The notes beneath the pieces are model-generated. The model had not been told where the DNA came from. It ran no database searches and worked only from the letters and a program-made list of their open reading frames with translations. Positions 44,101-54,270 of a stretch of 64,000 bases of DNA are shown piece by piece (position 1 is the first letter of the stretch; the number at the start of each line of letters is the position of its first letter). The position numbers and the translations under genes were made by a program. This stretch comes from Branchiostoma belcheri (taxonomy: Eukaryota > Chordata > Leptocardii > Amphioxiformes > Branchiostomatidae), in NCBI RefSeq assembly GCF_001625305.1, contig NW_017803887.1:2921926-2985925 (forward strand). Reading direction: 5' to 3'.

Positions 44101-46723
44101 CAGGAAGATCTCGAGTGCCCGTCTTTGGTAATTAACTTTTTCGTCAAAAGCAATTCTTGTCAGAGTATCTTTAATACATCCGATGCCCAGTTATGATACA
44201 TGCATTTCATGTAATATAATTATCTAGATATAGGTCAACACTAATCTCCAAGCAGATCCTAGGGTGACAAAAGACAGTATCAAATTGGCCAAACAGTATC
44301 CATTCGCCAGAGAGAGTCCATACGCCTTGGGTGGCTTATGGCCCCTCTCTGATCTGGCGAATGGATACTGCCTGGCCACCCTAGGATCTGCTTGGAGATT
44401 AGGTCAACACAAGCTAAGCAAAAGTGGAAAATTTGGATACGTTACTTTTTAGTAGAAATCTGAAAAACTTTCTCAGCATAACCCTGGAAAACAAACGTTA
44501 CTCGTAGATTTGTTGCATTGCGTATCAAGCACCCTTCTTGTGGATCTGTAACCTCTTGTATGAGCTTGAATCATACCATTTCAACACCATTTCCCAAACA
44601 CATTCCATTAAAAGATACATGAATGAATAAGATGATATGACCACGTTACCTTTCTGACAAATTCTTTTCCATAGTTTCTGACCTGGTGAAGTCCAAAATC
44701 AAGATTACGAACAAGGTCTTCAAGTCAGAATATGCTGACAAGGAGTCAGAAGAGTATAAGAACATCACCCGGGATATGAACATCGTGGTATGTGTGTATC
44801 TATTTTGGGTTGTATGAAATGTGCTATAATGTATTGTACCTCAATATTACAGAGCACCGTGTACAGATACACTAAGGCCACACCGACTTAATTTTATGGA
44901 TGACATCCTCTGAAGACCCCCAAACTAGTGCGCGCGGGCGAAAAAAAAAGAAAAATCCGGCCAAAAATAAAAATGCTACTAAATCACAGTAATACAAAGC
45001 CGGTATTGTGAATTTGGCGTATTACATAGCGACGTATATGACAGGCCGGCACATGCTGGCTTTTTATGGAATTTATGAATCGACACTGTACGTATGTACT
45101 GAGTACTTGAGTCGTGGAGCTTCGGTAGCCTGGGTGCGGTCCTCCAGAGTTACCACCGACTTCCAGACCGACTTCTGACCTCGGAAGACGTGATCTTTTT
45201 TTTTTTTTAGAGATCAGGCGAAAATCAATGCGCGCGCGGATGTCATCCATAAAATTAAGTCTGTGTGGCCTAATATAGTAGTAAGGTATAACACTAAGGT
45301 ATAACTAAAATTTACGGTTTCTATGTACATGAGCAGGTAGTGTGGATGTATGTATGTAAAATATATTGTATGTAATATATGTATCATGGTGGTATGAAAT
45401 CACACTAGTAAAGGCTGTATGTATGTACGTAAAATACATGCATATTGTATGCAATATATGCCTCATATGTCTCGCGAGTGTGCAAGTAAAAAAATGTTAG
45501 CCAAAAAAAAAGTTGCTTTCATTTTGAAATGTACGTGATCATGAAGGTTAAACCAATGACACAGAGTATGGTATGGCGAATAATCTACTCTTCAAATTCA
45601 TTTCTTTACATTTTCGTCTTTTTCGTTTGATTTTGGCATTCTATGACATTGGTATCGTTTTACATATTTTTTTTTTGCAACTTACGGTATATATTTGTAC
45701 GATTTACAGTATGGTTGAAAACTTTTACTTTTTCTTTGGAAACGGCCGAAAATTCATGCACGTGCGGATGTCATCCATATAATCAAATCAACATCCTAAT
45801 CAAGCATAAAACCTTGCACCTACATGTATGTGGTCAATATTTTTTTATGTCCACTTCTCTCTTTGTAGTTGACCGAACTTCATCAGAGAGCGTTGGGCTC
45901 CCGATTTAAGAGTGTGGAGATCCGTGGGCTCATTAACGGCAGCGTGATCGTAGACTACGTCGTGCACGTTGTACTGGATAACGGAGTGACACCAGAGGAA
46001 GTCAAGGAGACCCTTACCGAAGAACTGCAGGACATCGGCCAAACTAGCGGGGGCTTTAACTTTGATACTTCTTCCATCACTGTTGAAGGTTAGAAATATT
46101 TTATCCACAGCTAACACTCGTGGATATTATAAGATCCATCACCAGTGCACGTTTGAATTTATCCAGGAGTGAAGTATAGGCTTGGCTTTGTTAACTGAAG
46201 TTCTTTATGCCCACAGGTGTATTGTGGTATCAAACCAGAAAAAGATGTAAAAAAAAAGATGATTTCATATGTTGTTTTTTCATCTTTTCATCACTCAGTT
46301 CTTCAATTATTCATTCTTAGTATTGCCCAGCAATCGTAATATAAGAACATCAAACAACAACTTTCCTTAATTACTTTCTTATAAAGCGTCATGCGGGTAG
46401 AAAAAGCCGATGCTTCACCTCAGCATGCTGTAATAACTGACGAGGACGACGATGAGCTATTCTAAAACGTTTAAGGCAGTGTACTCTGGTAGTGTACATT
46501 TGTGATAATATCTTTAGTAGTGGCGGTAGGGGCTTAAGCATCACTGGTTCATTTTTCCCAACGACTGTCTCCTCGACAGACCTTGATGAGTGCTCGTCGT
46601 CTGACCTGAACGACTGCGGCGATCAGTCCACGTGCACCAACACGGAGGGATCGTACTTCTGTACCTGTCGGGAGGGTTACCGCTTCGTCTTCGTACCTGG
46701 GAAGAAGGACGGGAGTGTGTGTG
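38143..46723 (+). CDS. Secreted or membrane mucin: signal peptide, giant Thr/Pro repeat exon, SEA, EGF; 3' end not found
   Basis: Exons: 38041-38233 (coding from ATG 38143 or the in-frame ATG 38176), 39434-43807, 44065-44127, 44675-44787, 45869-46088, 46580-46723, all joined in frame (at least 1,657 residues from ATG 38176). An in-frame TGA at 38113 fixes the start to this exon. From 38176 the protein begins [19 protein letters not shown], a good signal peptide; from 38143 it gains 11 residues. The 4,374-nt exon is a Thr/Pro mucin tract suited to dense O-glycosylation. A SEA domain follows with GSVIV at the self-cleavage site (about residue 1560), then one EGF (LDECSSS...[12 protein letters not shown]...GSVC). 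The last donor is phase 1. No TM or stop exon could be found before the next gene, and no exon of that gene is entered in phase 1. Reading into the intron stops after GEYMSL. It is either a secreted mucin, or a TM exon was missed or lost from the assembly. Confidence 0.5.
39740..40390 (+). repeat. Mucin repeat type 1, 45-bp unit
   Basis: Fifteen-residue units of [15 protein letters not shown] (also DP or AP at the end) are repeated about 14 times in the giant mucin exon. The units are nearly identical at the DNA level, which indicates recent unequal exchange. Confidence 0.5.
40730..41500 (+). repeat. Mucin repeat type 2, [20 protein letters not shown] higher-order unit
   Basis: Units of 45-90 bp built from [15 protein letters not shown] and PTTVP pentapeptides. 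Each pentapeptide is 15 bp; arginine recurs once per higher-order unit. Confidence 0.5.
41700..42905 (+). repeat. Mucin repeat type 3a, 15-bp PTTEA array
   Basis: About 80 units (span divided by 15) of CCTACTACTGAGGCC and synonymous forms. Nearly all changes are silent (ACT/ACA, GAG/GAA, GCC/GCT), with rare [15 protein letters not shown] and [10 protein letters not shown] variants. Confidence 0.5.
43080..43700 (+). repeat. Mucin repeat type 3b, 15-bp PTTEA array
   Basis: About 40 more PTTEA units, separated from the first block by a unique ~170-bp stretch ([20 protein letters not shown] and following). Confidence 0.5.
44253..44401. mobile_element. MITE, CTCCAAGCAGA family, well-preserved hairpin copy
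   Basis: The left end AATCTCCAAGCAGATCCTAG pairs with the right end CTAGGATCTGCTTGGAGATT. Inner arms also pair (GCCAAACAGTATCCATTCGC / GCGAATGGATACTGCCTGGC). It lies in the intron before the SEA exons of the mucin gene. Confidence 0.5.
44876..45272 (-). mobile_element. MITE, GGCCACACC family, full copy
   Basis: The left end is GGCCACACCGACTTAATTTT, with the inverted GTGTGGCC at the right; both sit next to TAA. It runs opposite to the copy at 25848. It lies in the intron that splits the mucin SEA domain. Confidence 0.5.
45300..45500. repeat. Degenerate (GTATGTAT)n tract
   Basis: Repeated TGTATGTATGTAAAATA-like phrases occur twice about 85 bp apart, a small tandem duplication. Confidence 0.5.
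45500..45800. mobile_element. MITE, GGCCATGTTGATTTG subfamily, truncated copy
   Basis: GGATGTCATCCATATAATCA then AATCAACATCC at the right. The interior GGTATGGCGAATAATCTACT matches the copy cut by the window end at 63703-64000. The left terminal repeat is missing. Confidence 0.5.
46089..46579 (+). other. Mucin intron before the EGF exon, nothing recognised
   Basis: A/T-rich unique sequence; no open frame and no known repeat seen. Confidence 0.5.
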
Positions 46724-46779
46724 GTGAGTACATGTCTCTGTGAGATTCACAGGTCTACTGTGTACTACATGTAGTAGAA

Positions 46780-46882
46780 GTAACCGTGCTGTAGTAATAG
46801 CTGTAGTAATAGTAGTAGCAGCAGTAGTAGTAGCAGCATCATGACAACTAGTAGTAGCAGAAGAAGTGGTAGTAGTAGTAGC

Positions 46883-46917
<35 letters not shown>

Positions 46918-47105
46918 CAGTAATAGCAGCAGCAGCAGAAGTAGTAGCAGTAGTAGTAGTAGTAGTAGTAGCATCATGACAACTAGTGGTACCAGAAGAA
47001 GGGGTAGTGGTGGTAGTAGTAGCAGAAGTAGTAGTAGTAGTAGCAGTAATAGCAGCAGCAGCAGAAGTAGTAGTACCAGTAGTAGTAGTAGTAGTAGTAG
47101 CATCA
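46780..47105. repeat. (TAG/CAG)n microsatellite
   Basis: AGT, AGC and AAG triplets run for about 320 bp, with a partial internal duplication around AGCATCATGACAACTAGTRG. It begins about 55 bp after the EGF donor of the mucin gene. Confidence 0.5.
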
Positions 47106-47574
47106 TGACAACTTTCAGTTTACTGATTAAATGCCGCGTATTTCATTGTGAAAGATATAGCCACATTTCGTGGTTACTCAGTGACGTCAAAATACGTATA
47201 CTGTCGATTAATAAACCTGCAAACCTTACTGAATCTCATTGTATAAAATGTCGCCAATATACCATGATCCTGCTTTCATACAAATAAAAAGTACGTGTGC
47301 ACGTGCGTGTGAGTGAAAGAATGAGTGAGTGAATGAGATTATGAAGAGTCGTAGCAACGTACAACGTAACTGCATACTTCAAGAGCAATTCAAAACGGCA
47401 CGACTTTTCAAGGCCATCGTGTGCTCTAAGGCTCTCTCTCACGCCCAAACCCACTTCTAGGGACAGGGCTTTGCCCTATACATCCGATGCACTCAAATGA
47501 AAACACGCGGAGCCATCAAATTTGGACAATAATAAAAATCGATTCACAAAGCACGGACATTCGACAGACAAAGA

Positions 47575-48560
47575 CGCTTTGTCACAAGCGATTATCGATG
47601 AAATAAAAATGTATGGACAGTGATAAAGGTGCTTCCGTGTTACGCAATAACGAAGCAACAGAAACAATGCATCTGTACGAAACGACACACCCAGTCCCAT
47701 TGGAGCCATGTTGAAGGTTGTTGTTTCACATCAATTCTGACATGACGATTATCGAAGAAAAGTATGAACTACGATAAAAGTGTTTCCTTGATACGCAATA
47801 GCGAAGCAACAGAAACAATGAATCTGTATCTAACTCCACACCCAGTCCCACTTGACCTGGGTGGAGCCATCCTGCAATTTGTTATTTCACATCAATTCTG
47901 ACATGACGATAATCGAAGAAAAGTATGAACTATGATAAAAGTGTTTCCTTGTTACACAATAGCGAAGCATGGAGTTAACATACAGAAGGCCTTCTGTATT
48001 TTAACTCCATGAGCGAAGCAACAGAAACAATGAATGGATTTGTATCTAAAGACCCACCCAGTCCCACTGGAGCTGGGTGGAGCCAAGCTGCAGGTTTTTA
48101 TTTCAAATCAATTCTGACATGACGATAATCGAAGAAAAGTATGAACAGTGATAAAAGTGTTTCCTTGCTACACAATAGCGAAGCATTGAGTTAAAATACA
48201 GAAGACCTTCTGTATTTTAACTCCATGAGCGAAGCAACAGAAACTATGAATGAATCTGTATCTAAAGACCCACCCAGTCCCATTGGAGCTGGGTGGAGCC
48301 ATCCTGCATGTCGTTATTTCACATCAATTCTGACATGACGATAATCGAAGAAAAGTATGAACTATGATAAAAGTGTTTCCTTGCTACGCAATAGCGAAGC
48401 ATGGAGTTAACATACAGAAGACCTTCTGTATTTTAACTCCATGAGCGAAGCAACAGAAACTATGAATGAATCTGTATCTCAAAACCCACCCAGTCCCATT
48501 GGAGCTGGATAGAGCCAAGCTGCAGATTGTTATTTTACATCAATTCTGACATGAGGGAAC
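47575..48560. repeat. Tandem array (160/216-bp units) carrying a 44-bp palindrome in three units
   Basis: The anchor CATCAATTCTGACATGA recurs near 47730, 47890, 48106, 48322 and 48539, giving periods of about 160, 216, 216 and 218 bp. The longer units contain a palindrome starting CATGGAGTTAA and ending TTAACTCCATG at 47968-48011, 48184-48227 and 48400-48443. It ends about 470 bp before the next gene; 48561-49032 holds that gene's 5' flank, in which I see no clear TATA box. Confidence 0.5.
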
Positions 48561-49032
48561 ATCTCTATTCACCCTGCTCTGTCCTCGCGCCAGGACAACA
48601 ATCGATACATCACTTCATTGTCTAGCCAATAGACAGGACTACACAATTCATCTTGACATCTTCCGGCCGAAAATCGATTTCTAATTAAGTGACTAGGCAC
48701 GAAAGAGTACCTGAAAACAGTATCCAAAACAGCGGGGGTGTCCTTGGATACGTCAATGTATTTGGTTGTGGACGTGGTTGCGAGGGACAACGTGGTAACA
48801 TACAGACATCATTGCGCTACTCTCTCTATTGTCAACTGTCGGCTATTCAAACGCCCCGTATACCTGGTTGAGGTACAGACACAATAGGTGTATACTGCGT
48901 GCAGGTTACGATATTCCTGCTAGATTTGCGAGCGAACTCTTCGGCCATATTTCAGTCGTCCAAGAGAAGATACCAGCTTTAGATTTTGCGGCTGCAAGAC
49001 ATTTTTAGATTTAGACAAGGAAAAGAAGGGCG

Positions 49033-52000
49033 ATGTTCTTCTACAAGGCCATTTTGGTTGTCTTCGCGGCATACTTTTGCTCGGGGCAGCAAATAGCAGA
49101 TGAGGCTACAAGGAAAAGTGTGATAGCAACCTTCGTTGGAACCTCCACACCTGAGGTGAGTTAACTACTTTAACGTTATTATACAAAAAGAAAACACATC
49201 AGGAAAGACATTGACGGTCCTGTTGTTTGTTGGGTCTACTATTTTCTATTATTTGTAATAACATAAACGTTAACAATTTCATGTTTAATGTATGATATTG
49301 TACTATAATTGTAGGTATTGGTATTTCATGTTAATATTGTTTAATATTGTAATCTGTTTTGTATTCAATATTGCAATCTGTATTTATATTGTAGTGTTTG
49401 GGAGGACAACTTGTAAAGGTGTCAATGCACCTGTTTTGTCCTCTCTTAGACACTCGTGGTAAATTCTAATAAACAAATAAACAATCAACTTTGCAGTTAT
49501 TTGGATCCGTTATCTGGACCCATTTGAATGGCGACATTACATATGAGCTGTGCTTGATAATATTCTTAGAATTTCGTTTGAAATATTTCTTGTATCTAAC
49601 TCGCAGCCACGGCTTCTTTTCAGATCGCTGCGAATTCAACTGCTTTGAAAGAAGTCATCGTAAACGAAACCAACAAACTGTGTCAACAAGATGCTTACAA
49701 AGCGAAGTGCTGCAAAGACATAAAGTACAAACAGTAAGTACGCTTAATATGTTTTTCTAAAATCGTCGTAATGTGTGATATGATTAATATATGGCAAGAA
49801 AATATGAATGCATAGACAGAAAATATCGCAATGATGCGTTTAACAGTTTATTCATAAAAAACAGCCTCGCAGCCTGTACAAAAACATGCTGAATAACACT
49901 GATTTTTTTATAGTTTTGGCAAATACAAGTTAACATTACAATACATATACAAACACGCGAACAAAAACATTACAAAAAGCCTCACATGGGCACTAAAGTA
50001 AAGACCAGAGAGTCCTAAGAGTCTTACTGCGAAGACTCGTTGTACAGGCATATTGCCTTGTGTAAGAAAGAGTCTATTGTTGTAAAATAAATTCTCTCAT
50101 GAAAAATTACCACTCTGGAATCCCGCACGTAACCCTCAGTAGATCCTTAACAAAAGGGTAATTTAATTGAAAAGTCGTCTGCTTAACAACCGTGACGTTG
50201 GCATACGTGGTTGCCATAATAGAACCTTGATCGACACAATGGTACGGCTCAAATTCCACATCCCAAGTGCCAATCATAAGTGACACAGGTTTAACGTTGC
50301 GTGCGAATCGGCACGGTCCGATTCAAAGAATCATAGGATTTTTGCATCTGACCAACAGCACGTAATGTGGATCTCCTTTCTAAGCATCTAAAATACCACG
50401 GTGAAAAAACACTCTTGTATTGGGAAGATTAGACTGTAGTTGTGTACCAGTAGATGCCATACATTTGTATCTTCAACAATATTGTTGTGCAATAAAATTT
50501 ATCTTGGCATATGCTGAGGTCATATTTCCAAACCGGGGCCCGGCCGGGCAGTCTAAGCTTATGGAACGAAGAGTATGATATAAAAGACAACAAAGCACAC
50601 AAAATTAATAATGCGCGTATATTATTGATATAAATTGCTGATTTTTCGTTAATCGAAACAGCCCGGCTGGGCCCTGGTTTGAAATGTGACCTCAGCAATA
50701 GTTGAAAACTCTGAAAAATAACAAGTGAAAGAATAAAGAATAACAAGTGAAATATGAAATTCAGTCTTATTTGGTCATGTTTGAGAAGTGTTTAGCTAAC
50801 AGAAGTTGAAGAGTGGCCCAATACAGATTTGTTTCTCATAAGCACCTTATCCATCTTGTCTTCGCATAGGCTTGGAAGTGGAGACATCATTGTCCCAGAA
50901 GCAAACCTTACAGCGGAGGACTACGTCCGGTTTCTGACTGTGAAAGGAGACTCCTTCGCTAACACAACCAGCAGCGTCAAGTGAGTATCTAATCCTAATA
51001 TTGACAACGACTAAGAAAAATAAAGTGAATCTGAATGAGAAAGCTGTAGCTCCTTCGTACTTGATCACCGGTTTTGACAAAAATGTCAATGACAATGACA
51101 CAATGTTTTTGCTTTGTTGTGGACACTTGAATGTTGATGTTTTCTACTCTCCAAGCAGAGTTTTTGGCTTTGGCTTATTTTTGGCGTGTTTTTAACGTTT
51201 TTATCGGGGTCTCTTTTTTGTACTGGTATATTTTTTACGCTAGCCTCCTGGCGGCAAATGGTAACTACAAGTACCTGGCATATGAATACTACCTGGCCAA
51301 TTTGTTACTGTCTTTGAAGGGACCAAAAAATCTGCTTGGAGATTAACATTTTCCTAATATAACCACTTAGGAATCATGTAAATTCTCTAAAACTCTAAAG
51401 TCAACTCTCAAATATTCACTGATTGTTACACAGCTATATCTTTCTGAAACTAAGGGATTTAACAACTGATTTATACTTTTGTATTCATGTATAATATCTT
51501 AATAGCTAAACTTTGTTCTCTTGTTACCTGGACGATACCCATGTTTTGTGATGTAATTTTTATTTTTACGTCTAGTGGTGACGTGAATATAAGCATTTGC
51601 TTGAGTGCGTCACCAATATGTATTGTATTTTTGAATGTTGTAATAAAAACAAATCATGCAAAGGAGCTAAACTAACTAAAGAATGTGTATTTCTCCGTTC
51701 CAGGGTGACGCTTGCCATCGTTGTGCCACAAGAGGCTGATGAGAATGACCTGTGCCTCATCGACACCCCCATCACCCGTAAGAGGAGAAGTGCTACTGCA
51801 GAAGACTTCCTCTACAGGAGGAAAAGGCACAGCGCCACCACGCCTGCCCCTACTGCAGCACCGAACTATGTATACCTGGACCCTGACCTGGCCAAGCTAC
51901 TGCTGAACTCCAACAGCTTCAGAGCCGCTATTAACGTAAGCATGTGCCCTAGCGGCTTGTTATGGTACTGCAGCGGTACTTCAAATTCCAGTTTTGCTAT

Positions 52001-53865
52001 CTTGTGATCTGGACATGTAACGGTTAACGGTAACGACGCTCTCATGATAAATTCAAAATTTTAAAAGTTTCATTGGCTCTATACGAACAAAGAGAATGCT
52101 GAGCCACATAGCCATAGGAAAATTGCCATAACAATAGAATGTACAGTATTACCTAAACGCAAAGTTTTGTATATAAATGTAGGCAAACAGCTACTGCATG
52201 TGACAACATCATCCCTATTTATAGCTTTTAGGATATTCAGTTTCTGAAACAAATTCTCAGTCCTAACTCAAAGACATTGAAGGCATGAAAACTTAGGCTA
52301 ATGGCATCCATAGCCAGTGCAGTTTTTAGGGCTTGGAAACCCGATTTTTCAGAGTCAATATTCTAGTCACTTATCTACATACTAAGTTGAAGCCACACTA
52401 TCCCAATGTATATTGACCCTTATGGAGCAAAAAATAACTTCTGTCGGAAAATGGTTACAAGAAGGGCCTTTGCTGATTTTTAGGGTACCACCTATGAAAT
52501 AAAGGACTCATCTTGGGTCTTGTTTCTGCAGTTTTAAATACCCAAAGTATGAAATGCTGATTGAAATGTGCTTAGGTGAAGCAGTGCGTGTCAATATCAT
52601 AATGATTACCTTGCTCAGAATATTTCCAGATTAGCTGCTCGATTTAAAATCGCATTAGATGCCTTTTAGAATCGAGAATTAATGTTCAACCAGATACTAA
52701 TAGACCAACTGTTCTCTTCCCACAGTCCCAGCTCGGTTTCATGACAGCCTCGGTCGTCAAGTCCGATGAGAAGAACTGTACCGCTGAGGACGACATCCAG
52801 CCGTGGGTCATCGCCCTCATCACCATCGCAGCCTTCCTCCTGCTGCTGCTGTTAGCGGCGACTATCATGATGTGTCACAATGGGTACGTTAGATCTATCT
52901 AGTATAACGTCCTCTAGTTTAATTCCGGACTTCCAGTTTAATTCCGGACTTCCAGTTTGATTCCGGACTTCTAGTTTGATTCTGGACTTCCAGTTTAATT
53001 CCGGACTAATTCTATATCTCAGCAACCTTACATCTAGATGGGCTAAAGCAAAAATAATGTAAGGAGTATATGTATACGTAGCAGCCATCGAGGACCGCTC
53101 GGCAATAAACTCAATTCAGAAGTCTGCAGAATTCCAGAGTTCTGCAGAGTTCTGCAGAATTCTCGCTCCAGATCCCAGAGTTCTGCACAGAATTCTGCAG
53201 AATTCTCGCTCCAGTTCCTAGAATTCGCAGAATTCTCACTACAGTTCCCAGAGTTCTGCAGAATTCTGCAGAATTCCCTCTCCAGTTCCTAGATTTCTGC
53301 AGAATTCTCGCTCCAGTTCCCAGAGATCTGTAGAATTCTGGCTGCGCATGCAGTTGCAGAATTCTGCATATTTTTGGGTTAATCCCCAAGGGGGTCCTCG
53401 ATGGCTGCTACGTATAGAGATTTCTTACATTCTTTTTGCTTACACTTCACAATATTAGCTCATCTAACTGTAAGGTCCCTGAGATATGGAATTAGTCCGG
53501 AATTAAACTGGAAGTCTAGAATTAAACAGGCTGTAACGTTATATGAAAACTATTTACTGGTAAAACATTATTCTAAAACTACAATTCAATTCAAAGTTTA
53601 TCATTTCTTAAAATTGGAGTCTTAATACGGCTAAGTGTCAACCTTGTGTAAGATCTATCCTGCCTACGTAAGAAAACTAATGGACGATTCCACTCGATTT
53701 TTTTACAGAGCAAAGAATCAACCCTACTCGAAAGAGTTGATGGGATCGTCCACAAGAGTGTCGCCAGGTGCCGCAGAAGCAGGGACGTCATACGGAACAT
53801 ACACCCGCATCGTCAAGACTCCGACATACACTCGCGTCATCACTCCCAAACTCGCCTTCACTTAG
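49033..53865 (+). CDS. Novel type I membrane protein with double furin site, tandem paralogue A (296 aa)
   Basis: Six exons: 49033-49155, 49624-49733, 50870-50980, 51704-51935, 52726-52883, 53709-53865, all with AG/GT borders and in frame. The start gives a clear signal peptide (MFFYKAILVVFAAYFCSGQQ). The ectodomain (about 21-217) has cysteines at 61, 70, 71, 132 and 210 and N-glycosylation sites at 45, 55, 90, 109 and 209. Two furin-type sites, RKRR|S (after 143) and RRKR|H (after 156), bracket a 13-residue peptide. A short Thr/Pro stretch and YVYLDPDLAKLLLNSNSF follow. The TM helix spans about 218-241 (WVIALITIAAFLLLLLLAAT). The ~55-residue tail has YSKELMGSS and three threonine/tyrosine-rich repeats (TYTRIV, TYTRVI). 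I do not recognise the family. The paralogue at 58189 shares exon phases (0, 2, 2, 0, 2), cysteines, furin sites and TM. Alternative view: a diverged SEA-like fold (beta-alpha-beta spacing), unproven. Confidence 0.5.
49156..49623 (+). other. Paralogue A intron 1
   Basis: A/T-rich, with short near-repeats (TTGTAATCTG, TTGCAATCTG). Nothing else seen. Confidence 0.5.
49734..50510 (+). other. Paralogue A intron 2, first part
   Basis: A/T-rich sequence with an antisense LINE-like look (TTTAACAGTTTATTCATAAA then A-rich). No intact frame. Confidence 0.5.
50512..50700. mobile_element. MITE with GC-rich TIRs (CCAAACCGGGGCCCGGCCGGGC family), copy 1
   Basis: TGAGGTCATATTTCCAAACC and GGGGCCCGGCCGGGC at the left pair with GCCCGGCTGGGCCCTGG and TTTGAAATGTGACCTCA at the right. 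Two more copies lie at 60180-60380 and 60395-60585. It has an A/T-rich ~100-bp core. Confidence 0.5.
51148..51346. mobile_element. MITE, CTCCAAGCAGA family, uninterrupted copy
   Basis: CTCTCCAAGCAGAGTTTTTG at the left pairs with AAAAAATCTGCTTGGAGATT at the right. The interior (TTTAACGTTTTTATCGG, TGTACTGGTATATTTT) matches the outer element of the nest at 26258-26700. The rest of this intron (51347-51703) shows nothing. Confidence 0.5.
51936..52725 (+). other. Paralogue A intron 4, nothing recognised
   Basis: No open frame, microsatellite or known repeat identified in about 790 bp. Confidence 0.5.
52912..53530. mobile_element. Fold-back element with 19-bp terminal repeats and a GCAGAATTC-rich core
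   Basis: The left arm has about five units of CCAGTTTAATTCCGGACTT (52912-53010), then GATGGGCTAAAGCAAAAATA and GTAGCAGCCATCGAGGAC. The right arm (53393-53525) is the inverse: GTCCTCGATGGCTGCTACGT ... TTAGCTCATC ... CCGGAATTAAACTGGAAGTC. The core (53117-53375) is a degenerate tandem array of TTCTGCAGAATTC and CTCCAGTTCCCAGAG phrases. It sits in intron 5 of paralogue A. Confidence 0.5.
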
Positions 53866-53894
53866 AAGTAGAAGCAGGGGGCTTTTCATTCATT

Positions 53895-54270
53895 AAAGCG
53901 ATATTATATGAATTTTTTGCGCCAAAACTGTGAATATAGAAAAGAGAAATTTTCTCATCTAGATTGTCATTTTCAATTACCTTTTTTGAACATATTAGCG
54001 TCGCTTTTTGGCTTTTTTGGCGACATCGCGAGAAAAAGTTGTACCAAGCCCGCTGTATTTTAGGAGGCTCCTAAAAAGAATGTAAACAAACAGCGGTAAA
54101 CAAACCGAAGAGTTGGCAGTTTTCCAACACATTTTTGCGACTCAGTGACATTGATCTTTTACTCCCCAAATGTCATTATAAGCCCAGGTAGGCTTATAGC
54201 GCAAGAAAATGTGTAAAACAACGATGTTTAAAATAGTGAAAATCTTACATTTAATATAATATCGCTTTAA
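53895..54270. mobile_element. MITE, AAGCGATAT family, copy 2
   Basis: TTAAAGCGATATTATATGAA at the left pairs with TAATATAATATCGCTTTAA at the right. Inner motifs match 9998-10320. It starts about 30 bp after the stop codon of paralogue A, so it probably lies in its 3' UTR or just beyond. Confidence 0.5.

Noticed and set aside
47575-48560. CRISPR-like array because of repeated palindromes
   Set aside because: Units are 160-218 bp and spacers are themselves repeated; this is a eukaryotic tandem array with spliced genes on both sides.
48706-48890. Possible terminal exon for the mucin gene after an AAACAG acceptor, open for about 50 codons in phase 1
   Set aside because: The translation (starting GVSLDTSMYLVVDVVAR) has no TM helix or known domain and the acceptor lacks a good pyrimidine tract, so chance is more likely. 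Transcript data could overturn this.
46580-49155. Fusion of the mucin gene with paralogue A into one transcript
   Set aside because: The mucin EGF exon ends in phase 1, while paralogue A exons are entered in phase 0 or 2, and paralogue A has its own signal peptide.
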